A stretch of DNA of 64,000 nt from JAHJQZ01 sp963675235 (GCA_963675235.2 CAXXFU010000004.1:620001-684000); one strand, 5' to 3'. Numbered from the stretch's first letter, positions 43,126 to 52,530 are shown. The notes: generated from the letters alone by a model not told the origin. Numbers and translations are program-made.

Positions 43126-44574
43126 CTAGATCGGATAGTGCAGCGACCCGTCCTGCATGGTGATCCAGCGCAACTCGGTGAACTCCGCTATGCCCCAGGT
43201 GCCACCGAAGCGGCCGTAGCCGGAAGCCTTGACGCCGCCGAAAGGCATCTGGGCTTCGTCATGCACCGTCGGGCCGTTGATATGGCAGATGCCACTTTCG
43301 ATGCGCTTGGCCACCGCCAGCGCCTGCATGGTGTCGCGGCCGAAGACGGCGGAAGACAGGCCGAACTCGCTTTCATTGGCGATGCGCACCGCTTCGTCGA
43401 TCGAGGCGGCGCGGATGATCGCCGCGACGGGGCCGAAGCTCTCTTCGGTATAGATGCGCATGTCCGGCGTGACATGATCGAGCGCGGCGGCATTGAGAAT
43501 GGTGCCGGAACCGCCGCCGGCGATCAGCGTCGCTCCCTTGTCGACCGCATCCGAAATCAGGTCGCGCACACGGTCGGCAGCGGCGCTGGTGACCAGCGAT
43601 CCGAGCGGCTGGTCGCCGGCGCGCGGATCACCCGCCGTAAGCCCGGCGACCTTGTCGGCGAAGGCGGCGGCGAAACGGTCGCCGATGTCGCCGACGGTGA
43701 TGATGCGCTCAGTCGACATGCAGATCTGGCCCTGGTTCATATAGGCGCCGAAGCCGGCGGCGGCGACGGCCGCGTCGATGTCGGCATCGCTGAGGACGAT
43801 CATCGGCGCCTTGCCGCCGAGTTCGAGCAGCGCCGGCTTGAGATGACGCGCCGACAGTTCGCCGATGATGCGGCCGACGCGTGTCGAGCCGGTAAAGTTT
43901 ACCCGGCGCACGGCAGGGTGGGCGATCAGCGCCTCGACGATTTCCGGCGCATCACCGGGATCGTTGGAAATGGCGTTGAGAACGCCGACCGGAAAGCCGG
44001 CTTCCGCCACGGCCTCGGCAACCAGCGCATGGACGCGCGGGCACAGTTCGGAGGACTTCACCACCACGGTATTGCCACAGGCAAGAGGCGTTGCGATAGA
44101 GCGGATGCCGAGAATGACTGGCGCGTTCCACGGCGCCATTGCGAGCACGACGCCGGCGGGCTGGCGGATGGCGAAGGCCGTCGAACCGGGACGGTTGGAG
44201 GGGACGATCTCGCCCTTGATCTGGGTGGTCAGCGCCGCCGCCTCGACAAGCATATCCGCGGCCAGCATGACGTTGAAGCGGGCCCAGCCTTCAGTGGCGC
44301 CGATCTCGTCCTTCATGGCCCGAACGATGTCGTCGGCGCGCGCCTTGAGATTGTCGGCCGCCGCCAGCAGCAGGGCGCGCCGTTCTCCCGGGCCGGTCTC
44401 GGACCAGGTCGGAAACGCCGCCGCAGCCGCATCGACCGCCGCCCGTGCGTCGGCAAGGCCCGCGGCGGCGGCTTCGGTCACCACTTCGCCGGTCACCGGA
44501 TTCTCGCGCGTGAACCGCCGGTCGTCCGCCGCCGGAACGTGCTGGCCATTGATGTAGAGATTGAGGCTGTCCAT
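43126..44574 (-). CDS. aldehyde dehydrogenase, vanillin/salicylaldehyde type
   Basis: NAD(P)-dependent dehydrogenase of 482 residues that oxidises an aldehyde to the acid. The catalytic glutamate is in LLELGGKAP, the nucleophilic cysteine in NQGQICMSTERI, and the C-terminal INGPTVHDEAQMPFGGVKAS and TELRWIT are typical of the aromatic aldehyde dehydrogenase branch. It lies 20 bases after livF at the end of the transporter operon, so its aldehyde probably arises from the imported compound. An aliphatic semialdehyde substrate is possible. Confidence 0.88.
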   Translation of the reverse strand: MDSLNLYINGQHVPAADDRRFTRENPVTGEVVTEAAAAGLADARAAVDAAAAAFPTWSETGPGERRALLLAAADNLKARADDIVRAMKDEIGATEGWARFNVMLAADMLVEAAALTTQIKGEIVPSNRPGSTAFAIRQPAGVVLAMAPWNAPVILGIRSIATPLACGNTVVVKSSELCPRVHALVAEAVAEAGFPVGVLNAISNDPGDAPEIVEALIAHPAVRRVNFTGSTRVGRIIGELSARHLKPALLELGGKAPMIVLSDADIDAAVAAAGFGAYMNQGQICMSTERIITVGDIGDRFAAAFADKVAGLTAGDPRAGDQPLGSLVTSAAADRVRDLISDAVDKGATLIAGGGSGTILNAAALDHVTPDMRIYTEESFGPVAAIIRAASIDEAVRIANESEFGLSSAVFGRDTMQALAVAKRIESGICHINGPTVHDEAQMPFGGVKASGYGRFGGTWGIAEFTELRWITMQDGSLHYPI

Positions 44575-44594
44575 TGTCCCCTGTCCTTTCTTGT

Positions 44595-45311
44595 CTAGTC
44601 GGCCACCGCGCCACCGAGGAAGGCGCGCATGACGGCGGGATCGTTGCGTAGCGTTTCGGCACGGCCGGAACCGGTGATGCGCCCGGCCTCGATGAGATAG
44701 GCGCGATCGGCAAGGGCCAGCGTGGCCCGTGCGTTCTGTTCGACGATGACGATGGTCAGTCCGGTCTGGCGGATGCGCCCGAGCGCGGCGAACACCTCCT
44801 GCACCACGATCGGCGCCAGCCCGAGCGACGGCTCATCGAGCAGTAGCAGCTCCGGCGACGACATCAATGCCCGGCCGATGGCGATCATCTGCTGTTCGCC
44901 GCCGGACATGGTGCCAGCAATCTGGTTCTTGCGTTCGGAAAGCTTGGGAAACAGAGCGAAAACGCTTTCGCGCGCCGTTTCGGCACGAGGCCGTGCATGA
45001 TGCGGATTGGCGCCGAGGGCGAGGTTGTCGGCCACTGTCAGCCCAGGGAAGATCCCCCGGCCTTCCGGCACCAGGGCTATGCCGTGTTCGGCCAGCGCGT
45101 GCTGCGGCAGGGCCAGCAGGTCCTTCTCGCAAAAGCCGATGGTGCCGGACAGGGGACGCACCCGCCCGCCGACAGCACCGAGCAGAGAGGACTTGCCGGC
45201 GCCATTGGCGCCGAGAATTGCCACCATTTCCCCCGTGCCGACAGAAATCGACACATCTTCCAGCGCAACGTGCTTGCCATAGCGCACGACGAGATTTTGC
45301 ACGTCAAGCAT
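44595..45311 (-). CDS. livF: branched-chain-type ABC transporter ATPase, LivF-like
   Basis: Cytoplasmic ATPase of 238 residues. Walker A is GANGAGKSS, the signature MSGGEQQMIAIGRAL and Walker B LLLLDEPSLGLAPI, with the LivF-type ending. The ATG at 45311 sits inside the last codons of livG with GAGG just before it, so translation is coupled. Despite the gene name, the ligand need not be an amino acid. The aromatic-type dehydrogenase next door suggests an aromatic or short organic acid. Confidence 0.92.
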   Translation of the reverse strand: MLDVQNLVVRYGKHVALEDVSISVGTGEMVAILGANGAGKSSLLGAVGGRVRPLSGTIGFCEKDLLALPQHALAEHGIALVPEGRGIFPGLTVADNLALGANPHHARPRAETARESVFALFPKLSERKNQIAGTMSGGEQQMIAIGRALMSSPELLLLDEPSLGLAPIVVQEVFAALGRIRQTGLTIVIVEQNARATLALADRAYLIEAGRITGSGRAETLRNDPAVMRAFLGGAVAD

Positions 45312-46032
45312 CCTCGCCCTCCCCGATATAGGCGGCAATGACATGCGGATCGGTCAACGCCGTTTCGGTCGCCTCGTCGGCGATGAGCCGTCCGGAATTC
45401 ATCACCACGACGCGCGGGCACAGGGCCCTGACTGCCTCCATGATGTGTTCGACCATCAGGATGGCGATGCCGCTGTCCTTGAGGGCCGAGATCAGCGCCA
45501 CACCTTCGGCGAGTTCGGTCGGATTGAGGCCGGCCAGCCATTCGTCGAGCAGCAGCAGACGCGGCTCGGCGGCAAGGGCGCGGGCCAGCTCCAGGCGCTT
45601 CTGATCGATATAGGTGAGATCGCCGGCGCCAATGCCGGCCCGGTCCGCCAGCCCGACGCGCTCGAGCGCCTGTTCAGCTATCGACCGGGCCGCATCGCCC
45701 CAATGCGCCTTGGCGCCGAACACCGCCGGGATCATGACGTTCTCGGTCAGGGTCAGCGACGGCAAGATGCGTACGAGTTGGAACGTCCGCGCCACGCCGG
45801 CCTGCGCAATCCGGTCCGGGCTCTTGCCGGTCAGGCGCACGCCCGACAGTGTGATCTGCCCGGATGTGGCCGGCAGATCGCCCGAAACCAGGTTGATCAT
45901 CGTCGTCTTGCCCGATCCGTTCGGCCCGAGCAGACCGACGATTTCGCCAGGCGCGAGCGAGAACGACACGTCGTTGACGGCAACAAGGCCGCCGAACCTC
46001 TTGGTGGCGTGTTCGATTGACAGAAGCGTCAT
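45304..46032 (-). CDS. livG: branched-chain-type ABC transporter ATPase, LivG-like
   Basis: Cytoplasmic ATPase of 242 residues with Walker A GPNGSGKTT. The signature region reads LTYIDQKRLELARAL instead of a canonical LSGGQ, and Walker B is followed by DEWLAGLNPTEL where DEP is usual. Both are the variants of one LivG subgroup rather than signs of decay. It overlaps livM and livF. It powers import together with LivF. Confidence 0.92.
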   Translation of the reverse strand: MTLLSIEHATKRFGGLVAVNDVSFSLAPGEIVGLLGPNGSGKTTMINLVSGDLPATSGQITLSGVRLTGKSPDRIAQAGVARTFQLVRILPSLTLTENVMIPAVFGAKAHWGDAARSIAEQALERVGLADRAGIGAGDLTYIDQKRLELARALAAEPRLLLLDEWLAGLNPTELAEGVALISALKDSGIAILMVEHIMEAVRALCPRVVVMNSGRLIADEATETALTDPHVIAAYIGEGEDA

Positions 46033-46940
46033 ATGTGCGCCTCCGCTCGTGTGGCCCTTATCTTCTCGATCCAGGCCAGCACACCGTCGGGCGCGGCGAA
46101 GACGACACCGATGAACAACAGGCCGAGGAAGATCGGATAGGTGTCGGGGAAATAGGTCGAGAGGTATTCGAAGGCGAAAAACAGCGGCACGGCCCCCAGT
46201 GCCGGCCCCCAGAGCCGGTTGGCGCCGCCGAGCAGCGCCATGATGACGGTCAGGAAACTGACGGTCGGGTTGAAGACGATCGCAGGTTCGACATAGACCC
46301 AGCGCGGGCTCACAATGGCGCCGGCAAGCGTCAGGATCGTCGCCGAGGCGACAAAGCCGATAAGCTTGGTGCGCGCAAGCGGAATACCGGAATGTGCCGC
46401 CACGACCTCGTCGTCGCCGATGACACGCAGGGCCAGCCCGAGCCGCGTGCGGTGGATGAAGGCTGTCAGGCCGATGGTCACGGCGGCCAGGGCCAGCATC
46501 TGCCAGTAGATGTCGCGCGCGCCGAGGTCGAGAAAGATATAGCGGCCGAGCGTGCCGGTAATGTTGACCTCGTACCAGGTGATGAGCTGGCGCACGAGTT
46601 CGGCAAGCCCGAAGGTGAAGATGACGAAATAGACCCCGGCGAGCCTGAGGGTCGACAGCCCGACGACCAGCGCCATCGCCGCGCCGACGAACCCCGCCGC
46701 GATCAGGACAACCGGATAGGGCAGCACCTCGTTGAGCACGGCGACGGTGTAGGCGCCGGTACCGTAAAAGGCGACGGTGGCGAGCGAGATGTAGCGGGTG
46801 TGGCCGGAAAACAGCGCCCAGGCACTGGCCAGCGTCACATAGGTTACCGCACCGATGAGCAGGCCGAGGACATAGTCCGAGACGCCGAGCGGCGCCAGGG
46901 CGAGCAGGACAAGAGCGACAACAGGCAGGATTTTTCCCAT
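46029..46940 (-). CDS. livM: branched-chain-type ABC transporter permease, LivM-like
   Basis: Inner-membrane permease of 303 residues with about nine hydrophobic segments and the conserved loop TRLGLALRVIGDDEVVAAHSGI, which contacts the ATPases, and the late motif GGANRLWGPALGAV. It starts one base after livH and overlaps livG by four bases. It forms the pore with LivH. Confidence 0.93.
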   Translation of the reverse strand: MGKILPVVALVLLALAPLGVSDYVLGLLIGAVTYVTLASAWALFSGHTRYISLATVAFYGTGAYTVAVLNEVLPYPVVLIAAGFVGAAMALVVGLSTLRLAGVYFVIFTFGLAELVRQLITWYEVNITGTLGRYIFLDLGARDIYWQMLALAAVTIGLTAFIHRTRLGLALRVIGDDEVVAAHSGIPLARTKLIGFVASATILTLAGAIVSPRWVYVEPAIVFNPTVSFLTVIMALLGGANRLWGPALGAVPLFFAFEYLSTYFPDTYPIFLGLLFIGVVFAAPDGVLAWIEKIRATRAEAHI

Positions 46941-46941
46941 C

Positions 46942-47808
46942 TCAGCCCCGCCCGAACAGGCCCTGCGGCCGCCACAACAGCACCAGCAGGAAGATGGCGA
47001 AGGTCGCCGCCAGCGTCAGGCCGGGATCGATGGCAGTGGCGACGAAGGTCTCGATCAGCCCCAGTGCCAGCCCGGCAATGAGCGCGCCGGCGATATTGCC
47101 GACCCCACCCATGATGACGATCACCAGCGCCTTCATGGTGAAGATGACGCCATCGGTGGCCGAGAAGGTCTGGTACATGGCGATCGAGGCCCCGCCTGTC
47201 GCCGCCAGGGCCGTGCCGAGCGCGAAGCCCTGGCGCGCCACCTTGTTGACATCGATGCCGACGAGCGGCGCCGATGCCGGCGTCTGAGCCACGGCGCGCA
47301 GCGTCAGCCCCCAGCGCGTGCCTTCGAGCGCGATGACCAGTGCGCCGCCGACAACGACACAGATGCCGAAGGCGATCAGCCGGTTGAGCGCCACCGGCAC
47401 GCCGAGGACGCTAACGCCTTTATCCAGATAGGAAATCGAGGTGAAATTGGCGCCGAAGACCAGAAGCATCACACCCTGAATGACGAACAGCAGCCCGAAC
47501 GTGGCAAGGATCGTGTCGACCTCGAGCCGGCCGCCGGCGCCGGACCGCGCCACCAGAGGCCGCATCATCACGGAATAGAGCAGCCAGCCGGTGCCGTAGC
47601 CCGCCGGCGCGATCAGGAGAATCGCCACGAGCGGCGGCAGGCCGAGCCCGTGGAACAGGGCGACCAGAACGAACGCGGCCAGCAGGGTCATCTCGCCATA
47701 GGCGAGGTTCATGATCCGGCTGATGCCGTATTGCAGCGTCAGGCCGAGCGCCAGCAGGGCGTAGGTGCCGCCGAGCACGAGGCCGAGAATCAGGGTTGTT
47801 GTCAACAT
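46942..47808 (-). CDS. livH: branched-chain-type ABC transporter permease, LivH-like
   Basis: Inner-membrane permease of 288 residues. Family motifs are LGLTLQYGISRIMNLAYGEM near residue 21, TRWGLTLRAVAQTPASAPLVGI in the cytoplasmic loop, and VIMGGVGNIAGALIAGLALG near the end. It follows the receptor gene after 66 bases that hold a perfect 11-bp-stem hairpin. Confidence 0.93.
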   Translation of the reverse strand: MLTTTLILGLVLGGTYALLALGLTLQYGISRIMNLAYGEMTLLAAFVLVALFHGLGLPPLVAILLIAPAGYGTGWLLYSVMMRPLVARSGAGGRLEVDTILATFGLLFVIQGVMLLVFGANFTSISYLDKGVSVLGVPVALNRLIAFGICVVVGGALVIALEGTRWGLTLRAVAQTPASAPLVGIDVNKVARQGFALGTALAATGGASIAMYQTFSATDGVIFTMKALVIVIMGGVGNIAGALIAGLALGLIETFVATAIDPGLTLAATFAIFLLVLLWRPQGLFGRG

Positions 47809-47830
47809 GTGTCCAGGTCGCGTGGAGCCT

Positions 47831-47856
47831 GCGCGAGCCGCCGCAGCGGCTCGCGC
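47831..47856 (-). other. perfect 11-bp hairpin between receptor and livH
   Basis: Arms GCGCGAGCCGC (47831-47841) and GCGGCTCGCGC (47846-47856) with loop CGCA. It is the strongest of the receptor-permease hairpins in the window. There is no U-run on the minus strand, so readthrough into livH is expected while the receptor message is protected. Confidence 0.7.
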
Positions 47857-47874
47857 CGATAAAGCATTCTTGGC

Positions 47875-49092
47875 CTACCAGTTGGGCTTTGGAATGACCG
47901 GATCGGAAGCACCTGCCTTGTCCGCCGGGCTGACGGCGCTGAAGGCACCATCCTGCCATTGGCCGACCCACCACAGGTCGCGCAACTGGTTGTCCTCGAG
48001 CTGGACCTCGCCGATCACCGTTTCGAACGTGCCGGTCGACAGTTCCTCGGCGAGCGCGCCATGGTCGAGCCCGACGCGCGCCACCGCCTGTTCGAGCATT
48101 TCCAGAGAGGCATAGGTGACGGCGCTGGCCCAGCTGTCGGGCGGATTGCCGACAACCTCTGTATGGGCTGCGAAATAGGCCTTGATCGCTTCGCTGTCGG
48201 CATCGACGCCGCCGATGGCCATCACGCCTTCGGCCTTGCCGTCAGCGATGCCGGGATAGATCGGAAAGGCGCCGCCGACCGAGACATAGAACACGGCCGG
48301 ATTGTAGCCCATGGCCTGGGCCGTCTTGGTCATGCCGAAACTGCCGGGCGGATAGGAAAAGGCGACGAAACTGTCCGCGCCCGAGGCCTGGGCCTCGCTC
48401 ATGATGGCAGCGAAATCGGAGGTGCCGAGTGGATAGCTCTTGTCGTAGACGAGTTCGAAGCCGGCTTCCTTGAAAGCGGGACGAGCGCCATTGATCAGAT
48501 CGATGCCGAAACCGTCGGCAACCGATACGACCGCCACCTTGCCGTTGATCTTGCCGGCGTCGCGCGCAGCCGAGAGCACGTCGACCAGGCCATTGGCATA
48601 GTCATGGCCGCCGCCGAGCATCCAGAAGCTGCGATCCCAGCGGGCGGCGAATTCCGGCGCCTTGTCGGTCACGGCGGTGACGGCAAGCTGCGGATAGCCG
48701 TATTTGGCGAAAAGCGGCGCCACGGCGAGATTGCCACCGGTGCCCCAGGGCGGCAGGATCAGGTCGACCTTGTCCTGGCTGGCCAGCCGCTCGATGGCGC
48801 GCACCAGATCCTCGTTGGATGACCGGTTGTCGTATTCGGTCACCTCGATCATGCGCTTCGAGCCATCGGGCATGGTCAGACCGCCGGCGTCGTTGACGGT
48901 CTTCACCCAGAGTTCATAGTTCGGAATCGTTGTGATGCCCGCACCCGTTGCATTGGCGCCGGTTCGCGCGACGGCATAGCCGATGGAAACACTGTCGTCG
49001 TCGGCCGATGCCGCGCCTGCGGCCAGAATTGTCGCCAGGGTCGAGCCGAGGGCGAGTGCGCGCAACGTCACGCGCTGCGTGTACTTGGTCAT
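47875..49092 (-). CDS. branched-chain-type ABC transporter substrate-binding protein
   Basis: Periplasmic receptor of 405 residues with a Sec signal peptide (RVTLRALALGSTLATILAAG, cleavage near ASAD) and the LivJ-type fold (SIGYAVARTGANATGAG at the mature start, LILPPWGTGGNLAVAPLFAK). The ATG at 49092 has GGAGGAG directly upstream, and an ATG four codons earlier does not. Mature-domain residues do not match amino-acid receptors closely enough to name a ligand. The first gene of the operon, it faces the AraC-type regulator at 49247. Confidence 0.9.
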   Translation of the reverse strand: MTKYTQRVTLRALALGSTLATILAAGAASADDDSVSIGYAVARTGANATGAGITTIPNYELWVKTVNDAGGLTMPDGSKRMIEVTEYDNRSSNEDLVRAIERLASQDKVDLILPPWGTGGNLAVAPLFAKYGYPQLAVTAVTDKAPEFAARWDRSFWMLGGGHDYANGLVDVLSAARDAGKINGKVAVVSVADGFGIDLINGARPAFKEAGFELVYDKSYPLGTSDFAAIMSEAQASGADSFVAFSYPPGSFGMTKTAQAMGYNPAVFYVSVGGAFPIYPGIADGKAEGVMAIGGVDADSEAIKAYFAAHTEVVGNPPDSWASAVTYASLEMLEQAVARVGLDHGALAEELSTGTFETVIGEVQLEDNQLRDLWWVGQWQDGAFSAVSPADKAGASDPVIPKPNW

Positions 49093-49206
49093 GATCTCCT
49101 CCATTTCGATCCGGTTGGCCCGGTTTTGTCTTGGGCGCCGACCAACTCTTTGCGGTTGGCTCCGGAACCGAACGCGACCCTAATCCGATTGAGGAGACGC
49201 AAGAAA

Positions 49207-49234
49207 TGCACTTGTGGGGCTAAGATTTGTACTT
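49207..49234. promoter_or_regulatory. AraC-type direct repeat between the Liv operon and its regulator
   Basis: TGCACTT (49207-49213) and TGTACTT (49228-49234) are direct repeats spaced exactly 21 bases apart. Two helical turns is the spacing expected for one AraC-family monomer with two helix-turn-helix units. The site is followed by a TTGACA-like box at 49239. Confidence 0.45.
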
Positions 49235-49246
49235 TTGCTTGACAAT

Positions 49247-50152
49247 ATGTCGCAGCTGGCTCCAATCCTCGCGGCCATGCCGTTCGCCCTTCACAATCCA
49301 GCCGACCGCCGCGCCAGCGCCAGCGTCCACGACATCGAAAGCCCGCTCACCCGGGTCGGGCTGACGCTGACGGCCGGATCGGCGGTGCTCGCTCTGGTCG
49401 CGTCAGGTCGCATTCACATTCGAACCGATGGCGAGGAGCCCCGGCAGTTTGTCGATGCACCGCGGCTCATATGGCGCCGGGACGGTCACAACGAGGAACT
49501 GGTCGCCGAAGGCGGCACTCGCGCCAGCGTGGTCTCTATCCCGGCGCTGGCCCTGATCGGCGCTCTGCCGGCCACGCCGCTCGGGGAACAGATGGGCCGC
49601 ACCCTCGGGCAGGACCTGTCCTTTGCACTCGACCCCGACGGCCAGATGCAGCAGCTGGTGGCCGATTTGCGCAACGAGCGTCTGGCCTCGGAACCCGGCG
49701 CCGACGTCGCGGGGGCACACTATCTTGCCTTGCTTCTGGTTGGGTTGTGGCGGTTGGCCCGCGCCGACCTGGTGGCGCATGGTCGCGCCCCGCAGGGGCT
49801 GGCCGAACGTTTCGTGCTTCTGGCCAGCCAGCGCCTGCGTGAGCACCTCAAGGTCAGCGATTATGCACGACTTCTGGGCGTCAGCCGCGACCGTCTCGGC
49901 TCGGCGGTGCAGCGCGCCACCGGTCTGTCGCCACAGACCTATCTGCATAGGGCACTGGTCCGCGAAGCATCGGAACTGCTTGCCAGCACCGGCATTCCGG
50001 TCGGCAATGTCGCCTTTCGGCTCGGCTTTTCCGACCCGGCATATTTCACGCGCTTCTTCATCCGCAACCGCGGGCAAAGCCCCCTGCAGTTCCGGCGGGC
50101 GGCAAAGGCGCGCCGCGCGGCAGGCGACCAATCCTACGCTGCCTGGCCGTAA
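49247..50152 (+). CDS. AraC-family transcriptional activator, PobR-like
   Basis: Regulator of 301 residues. The N-terminal half is a cupin-like effector domain (AraC-binding-like type), and the C-terminal third holds the two helix-turn-helix units (VSDYARLLGVSRDRLGSAVQ and VGNVAFRLGFSDPAYFTRFF). The start is uncertain: ATG at 49247 lacks a clear ribosome site, and a GTG at 49214 is also in frame. It is divergent from the Liv-type operon and is its likely activator. Relatives respond to aromatic acids such as 4-hydroxybenzoate. Confidence 0.86.
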   Translation: MSQLAPILAAMPFALHNPADRRASASVHDIESPLTRVGLTLTAGSAVLALVASGRIHIRTDGEEPRQFVDAPRLIWRRDGHNEELVAEGGTRASVVSIPALALIGALPATPLGEQMGRTLGQDLSFALDPDGQMQQLVADLRNERLASEPGADVAGAHYLALLLVGLWRLARADLVAHGRAPQGLAERFVLLASQRLREHLKVSDYARLLGVSRDRLGSAVQRATGLSPQTYLHRALVREASELLASTGIPVGNVAFRLGFSDPAYFTRFFIRNRGQSPLQFRRAAKARRAAGDQSYAAWP

Positions 50153-50337
50153 CGGGCGGCAACCAGGCCACCTTCAGGGCGTGCATGCTGAACTGCAAAA
50201 CGGCACCCGGTCTTGCTCGGCCATCCGACACGTTCCATGCTTGCGGCGTCGGGGATGTTGCTTGTTCGCCGTTTGTGCCGCCATCTCTGCGATCTATCAA
50301 ACCCGCTCCGGCTGACGGATGCGACGCGAGGACCTTC

Positions 50338-51981
50338 ATGGGCAACGATCTCCTCACCCGACTTCGCGCTCTCGATCTGTCCGAAGCAATCGCCGCCACA
50401 TCGGACGACTTGTCGGCGACCTGTCTGTCTGACTGGCAGGTCTCGGGTGTCGCATTTGTCGCCAGTGATCCGGCTTACGAGCGCCAGTATTATCGCGCCG
50501 CACGTGAGCTTTTTTCCTGCGTCAGGCCGACCGGCACGTCCGGTGCGATCCTTAACGAGGGCGGCATCTATTTCGGCTGCTGGCTCGAAAGTACCGGCAC
50601 GATCAGCGCCGAACTCTTGTCGCGTTTCTTGCCGGGCGTGGCGCAGCGCACGTTCGAGGGTTTTGCCAGGGCGCAGCGTGACGATGGTCTTTTTCCCTAC
50701 AAGCTGACGGCGGACGGCGCCGTCTTCAATCAGATCCAGCTGGTCTCCCCGCTCGCCCGCGCGGTGTGGAACAATTATCTGCTCAACGGGCGTGACCGCG
50801 ACTTCCTCAAGGGCATGTATGCGGCGATGAGTGCCTATGATGCCTGGATCGCCCGATACCGCGATACGCGCGCCACCGGGGCGGTCGAGGCCTTCTGCTG
50901 CTACGACACCGGGCACGATCTTTCTGCGCGTTTCTGGCACGTTCCGGATACGCCCTACCGCAACGATCCGACGAAATGTGACCCCGACAACCCGTTGGTT
51001 CCCTTCATCGCGCCGGACCTGACCGCCAACATCGCCTGTCAGCGCACCTACCTGGCCCGCATCGCCGAGGAGCTGGGCGAGGACGGCGGTCCGTGGATCG
51101 ACAAGTCGCTCAGGAGCGTTTCCGCGCTTTACGATCACTGCTTCGATCCCGGCGACAATTTCTTCTACGACAGCGACCGGCACGGGCAGCTTGTGAAAGT
51201 GCAATCCGACGTGTTGCTGCGGGTGCTGGCGTCGGAGATCGGCGACGATGGTTTTTTTGCCGCGGCGCTCGACAACTACCTGCTCAACACGGGGAAATTT
51301 TTCGCCAAATTCCCCTTCACCTCGATCGCCATGAGCGATCCGCGCTTCGATCCCAATTCGGGCTACAACACCTGGTGCGGCACCTCGAATCTTTTGAGCC
51401 TGATCCGCGCGCCCCATGCCTTCGAGACGCATCACCGCCATGTCGAGTTGAGCTTCGCGCTGCAGCCGGCCCTCTGGGCCCTGTTCCGCATGGAACGCTT
51501 CGCCCAGACGATCAATCCGTTCACTGGCGAGCCCGGCTTCACCGAGGCCTATTCGCCGGCCATGCTCGGCCTCATCGATTTCGTCGAACGCCTGTTCGGC
51601 ATCCTGCCGCGGTCCGATGGCACGCTGTGGTTCACCGGCCTCGCTCCGGCCTCGGTGGCGCACCGGCAGAACAGCATCGAGACGGGATATGCCCGCACTG
51701 TCGATGGTGCCAGATACGAACTCGTCAACTCGGAAACGCAGTCGACAGTCTACAAGGACGAGGAACTGCTCTACCGTTTCCCGAAAGGACTCCGGCTGGT
51801 CACTGACCGCGCCGGCGCGCCTGTCGCGCTCATCGGAATGAGTGTTGCACCGATCGCCGGCACACTGGAATGGCCGGGCGGAAGTCTCGATTTCGAGATC
51901 GGACCCAATCAGCAGCTCGGCCTCAGCGGCGGTGACCTGACCGAGCTGTGGCCGGCCGGCTACGTGCCCATCAGCTCCTGA
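50338..51981 (+). CDS. MGH1/GH63-like glycoside hydrolase
   Basis: Cytoplasmic protein of 547 residues with an alpha/alpha-barrel glycosidase pattern: repeated segments rich in Trp, Tyr and Gly such as LNEGGIYFGCWLESTGT, RAQRDDGLFPYKL and YDTGHDLSARFWHVPD, plus SGYNTWCGTSNLLSLI. This resembles mannosylglycerate hydrolase and trehalase-type enzymes. The C-terminal 100 residues form a small beta domain. The ATG at 50338 has GAGGA five bases upstream, and no signal peptide is seen. Its substrate is probably a glucosylated or mannosylated small molecule. It stands alone and overlaps a LysR remnant at its 3' end. Confidence 0.78.
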   Translation: MGNDLLTRLRALDLSEAIAATSDDLSATCLSDWQVSGVAFVASDPAYERQYYRAARELFSCVRPTGTSGAILNEGGIYFGCWLESTGTISAELLSRFLPGVAQRTFEGFARAQRDDGLFPYKLTADGAVFNQIQLVSPLARAVWNNYLLNGRDRDFLKGMYAAMSAYDAWIARYRDTRATGAVEAFCCYDTGHDLSARFWHVPDTPYRNDPTKCDPDNPLVPFIAPDLTANIACQRTYLARIAEELGEDGGPWIDKSLRSVSALYDHCFDPGDNFFYDSDRHGQLVKVQSDVLLRVLASEIGDDGFFAAALDNYLLNTGKFFAKFPFTSIAMSDPRFDPNSGYNTWCGTSNLLSLIRAPHAFETHHRHVELSFALQPALWALFRMERFAQTINPFTGEPGFTEAYSPAMLGLIDFVERLFGILPRSDGTLWFTGLAPASVAHRQNSIETGYARTVDGARYELVNSETQSTVYKDEELLYRFPKGLRLVTDRAGAPVALIGMSVAPIAGTLEWPGGSLDFEIGPNQQLGLSGGDLTELWPAGYVPISS

Positions 51982-52220
51982 GTCCGGCCGAGACCGGCGG
52001 CGCCAGATCGAGCGTTGCGGCGCGCTCGCGGATCAGCCTGATGATCTTGACCACCAGCGGATCGGCGCGCCGTTCCTGCAGGACATGGATACCGAGCAGC
52101 CAGCTCGGCAGCAGTTCGTCCGACCGGGTCGTCACCTGCTCGATCCCCTGGGAGCGGAAGAACGCGGCGAGCAGGTAGGAGTGGATCAGCACGGCATCGG
52201 TAGAATTGACGTGCTTCCAA
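51971..52220 (-). pseudogene. LysR-family regulator, C-terminal fragment
   Basis: The minus strand encodes about 80 residues resembling the end of a LysR effector domain (STDAVLIHSYLLAAFFRSQG, then RSDELLPSWLLGIHVLQERR, ending in a normal stop). Nothing of the DNA-binding domain is present upstream, where the sequence changes to permease remnants on the other strand. The end overlaps the glycosidase gene by 11 bases. Confidence 0.65.
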
Positions 52221-52269
52221 CGAACTCGGCATGAGCAAATGCCCGACCTGTCGAGCTGCGGATGGCCGC

Positions 52270-52530
52270 GGCGGACGAACAAACGCGATCTTCAACCAGT
52301 CGCTGGCGCTGTGGCCGTCCGAATTCCAGCGGGAGAACTGTTATGAGGGTCGGCACGGACTGGCCGTCAGCTTCACGCGCTTCTTCTCGAACTCGCTGCT
52401 CATCACCATCATTGCCGCTGTCGGCAACGTGCTGTCCGCGTCCTTTGCCGCCTAGGCCTTCGCACGGATCGAGTTCACCGGCAGGAACCTGTTCTTCGCG
52501 CCGATGATGCTGACGCTGATGATCCCGGCT
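52270..52530 (+). pseudogene. CUT1 sugar ABC permease (MalG-like), internal fragment with stop codon
   Basis: One frame reads ALWPSEFQRENCYEG, then FTRFFSNSLLITIIAAVGNV, an in-frame TAG at 52453, and FARIEFTGRNLFFAPMM. This is the start of a MalG-type permease (the region before and through span two). The rest of the gene is missing. It continues in the same frame directly into an eutB-like sequence, so a deletion joined the two. Confidence 0.7.

Noticed and set aside
43138..44598. Long plus-strand frame opposite the aldehyde dehydrogenase
   Set aside because: Antisense shadow. The minus-strand gene contains all catalytic motifs.
52231..52455. Possible small membrane protein
   Set aside because: It matches the second span region of a MalG-type permease and ends at a TAG inside that homology, so it is a fragment and not a gene.
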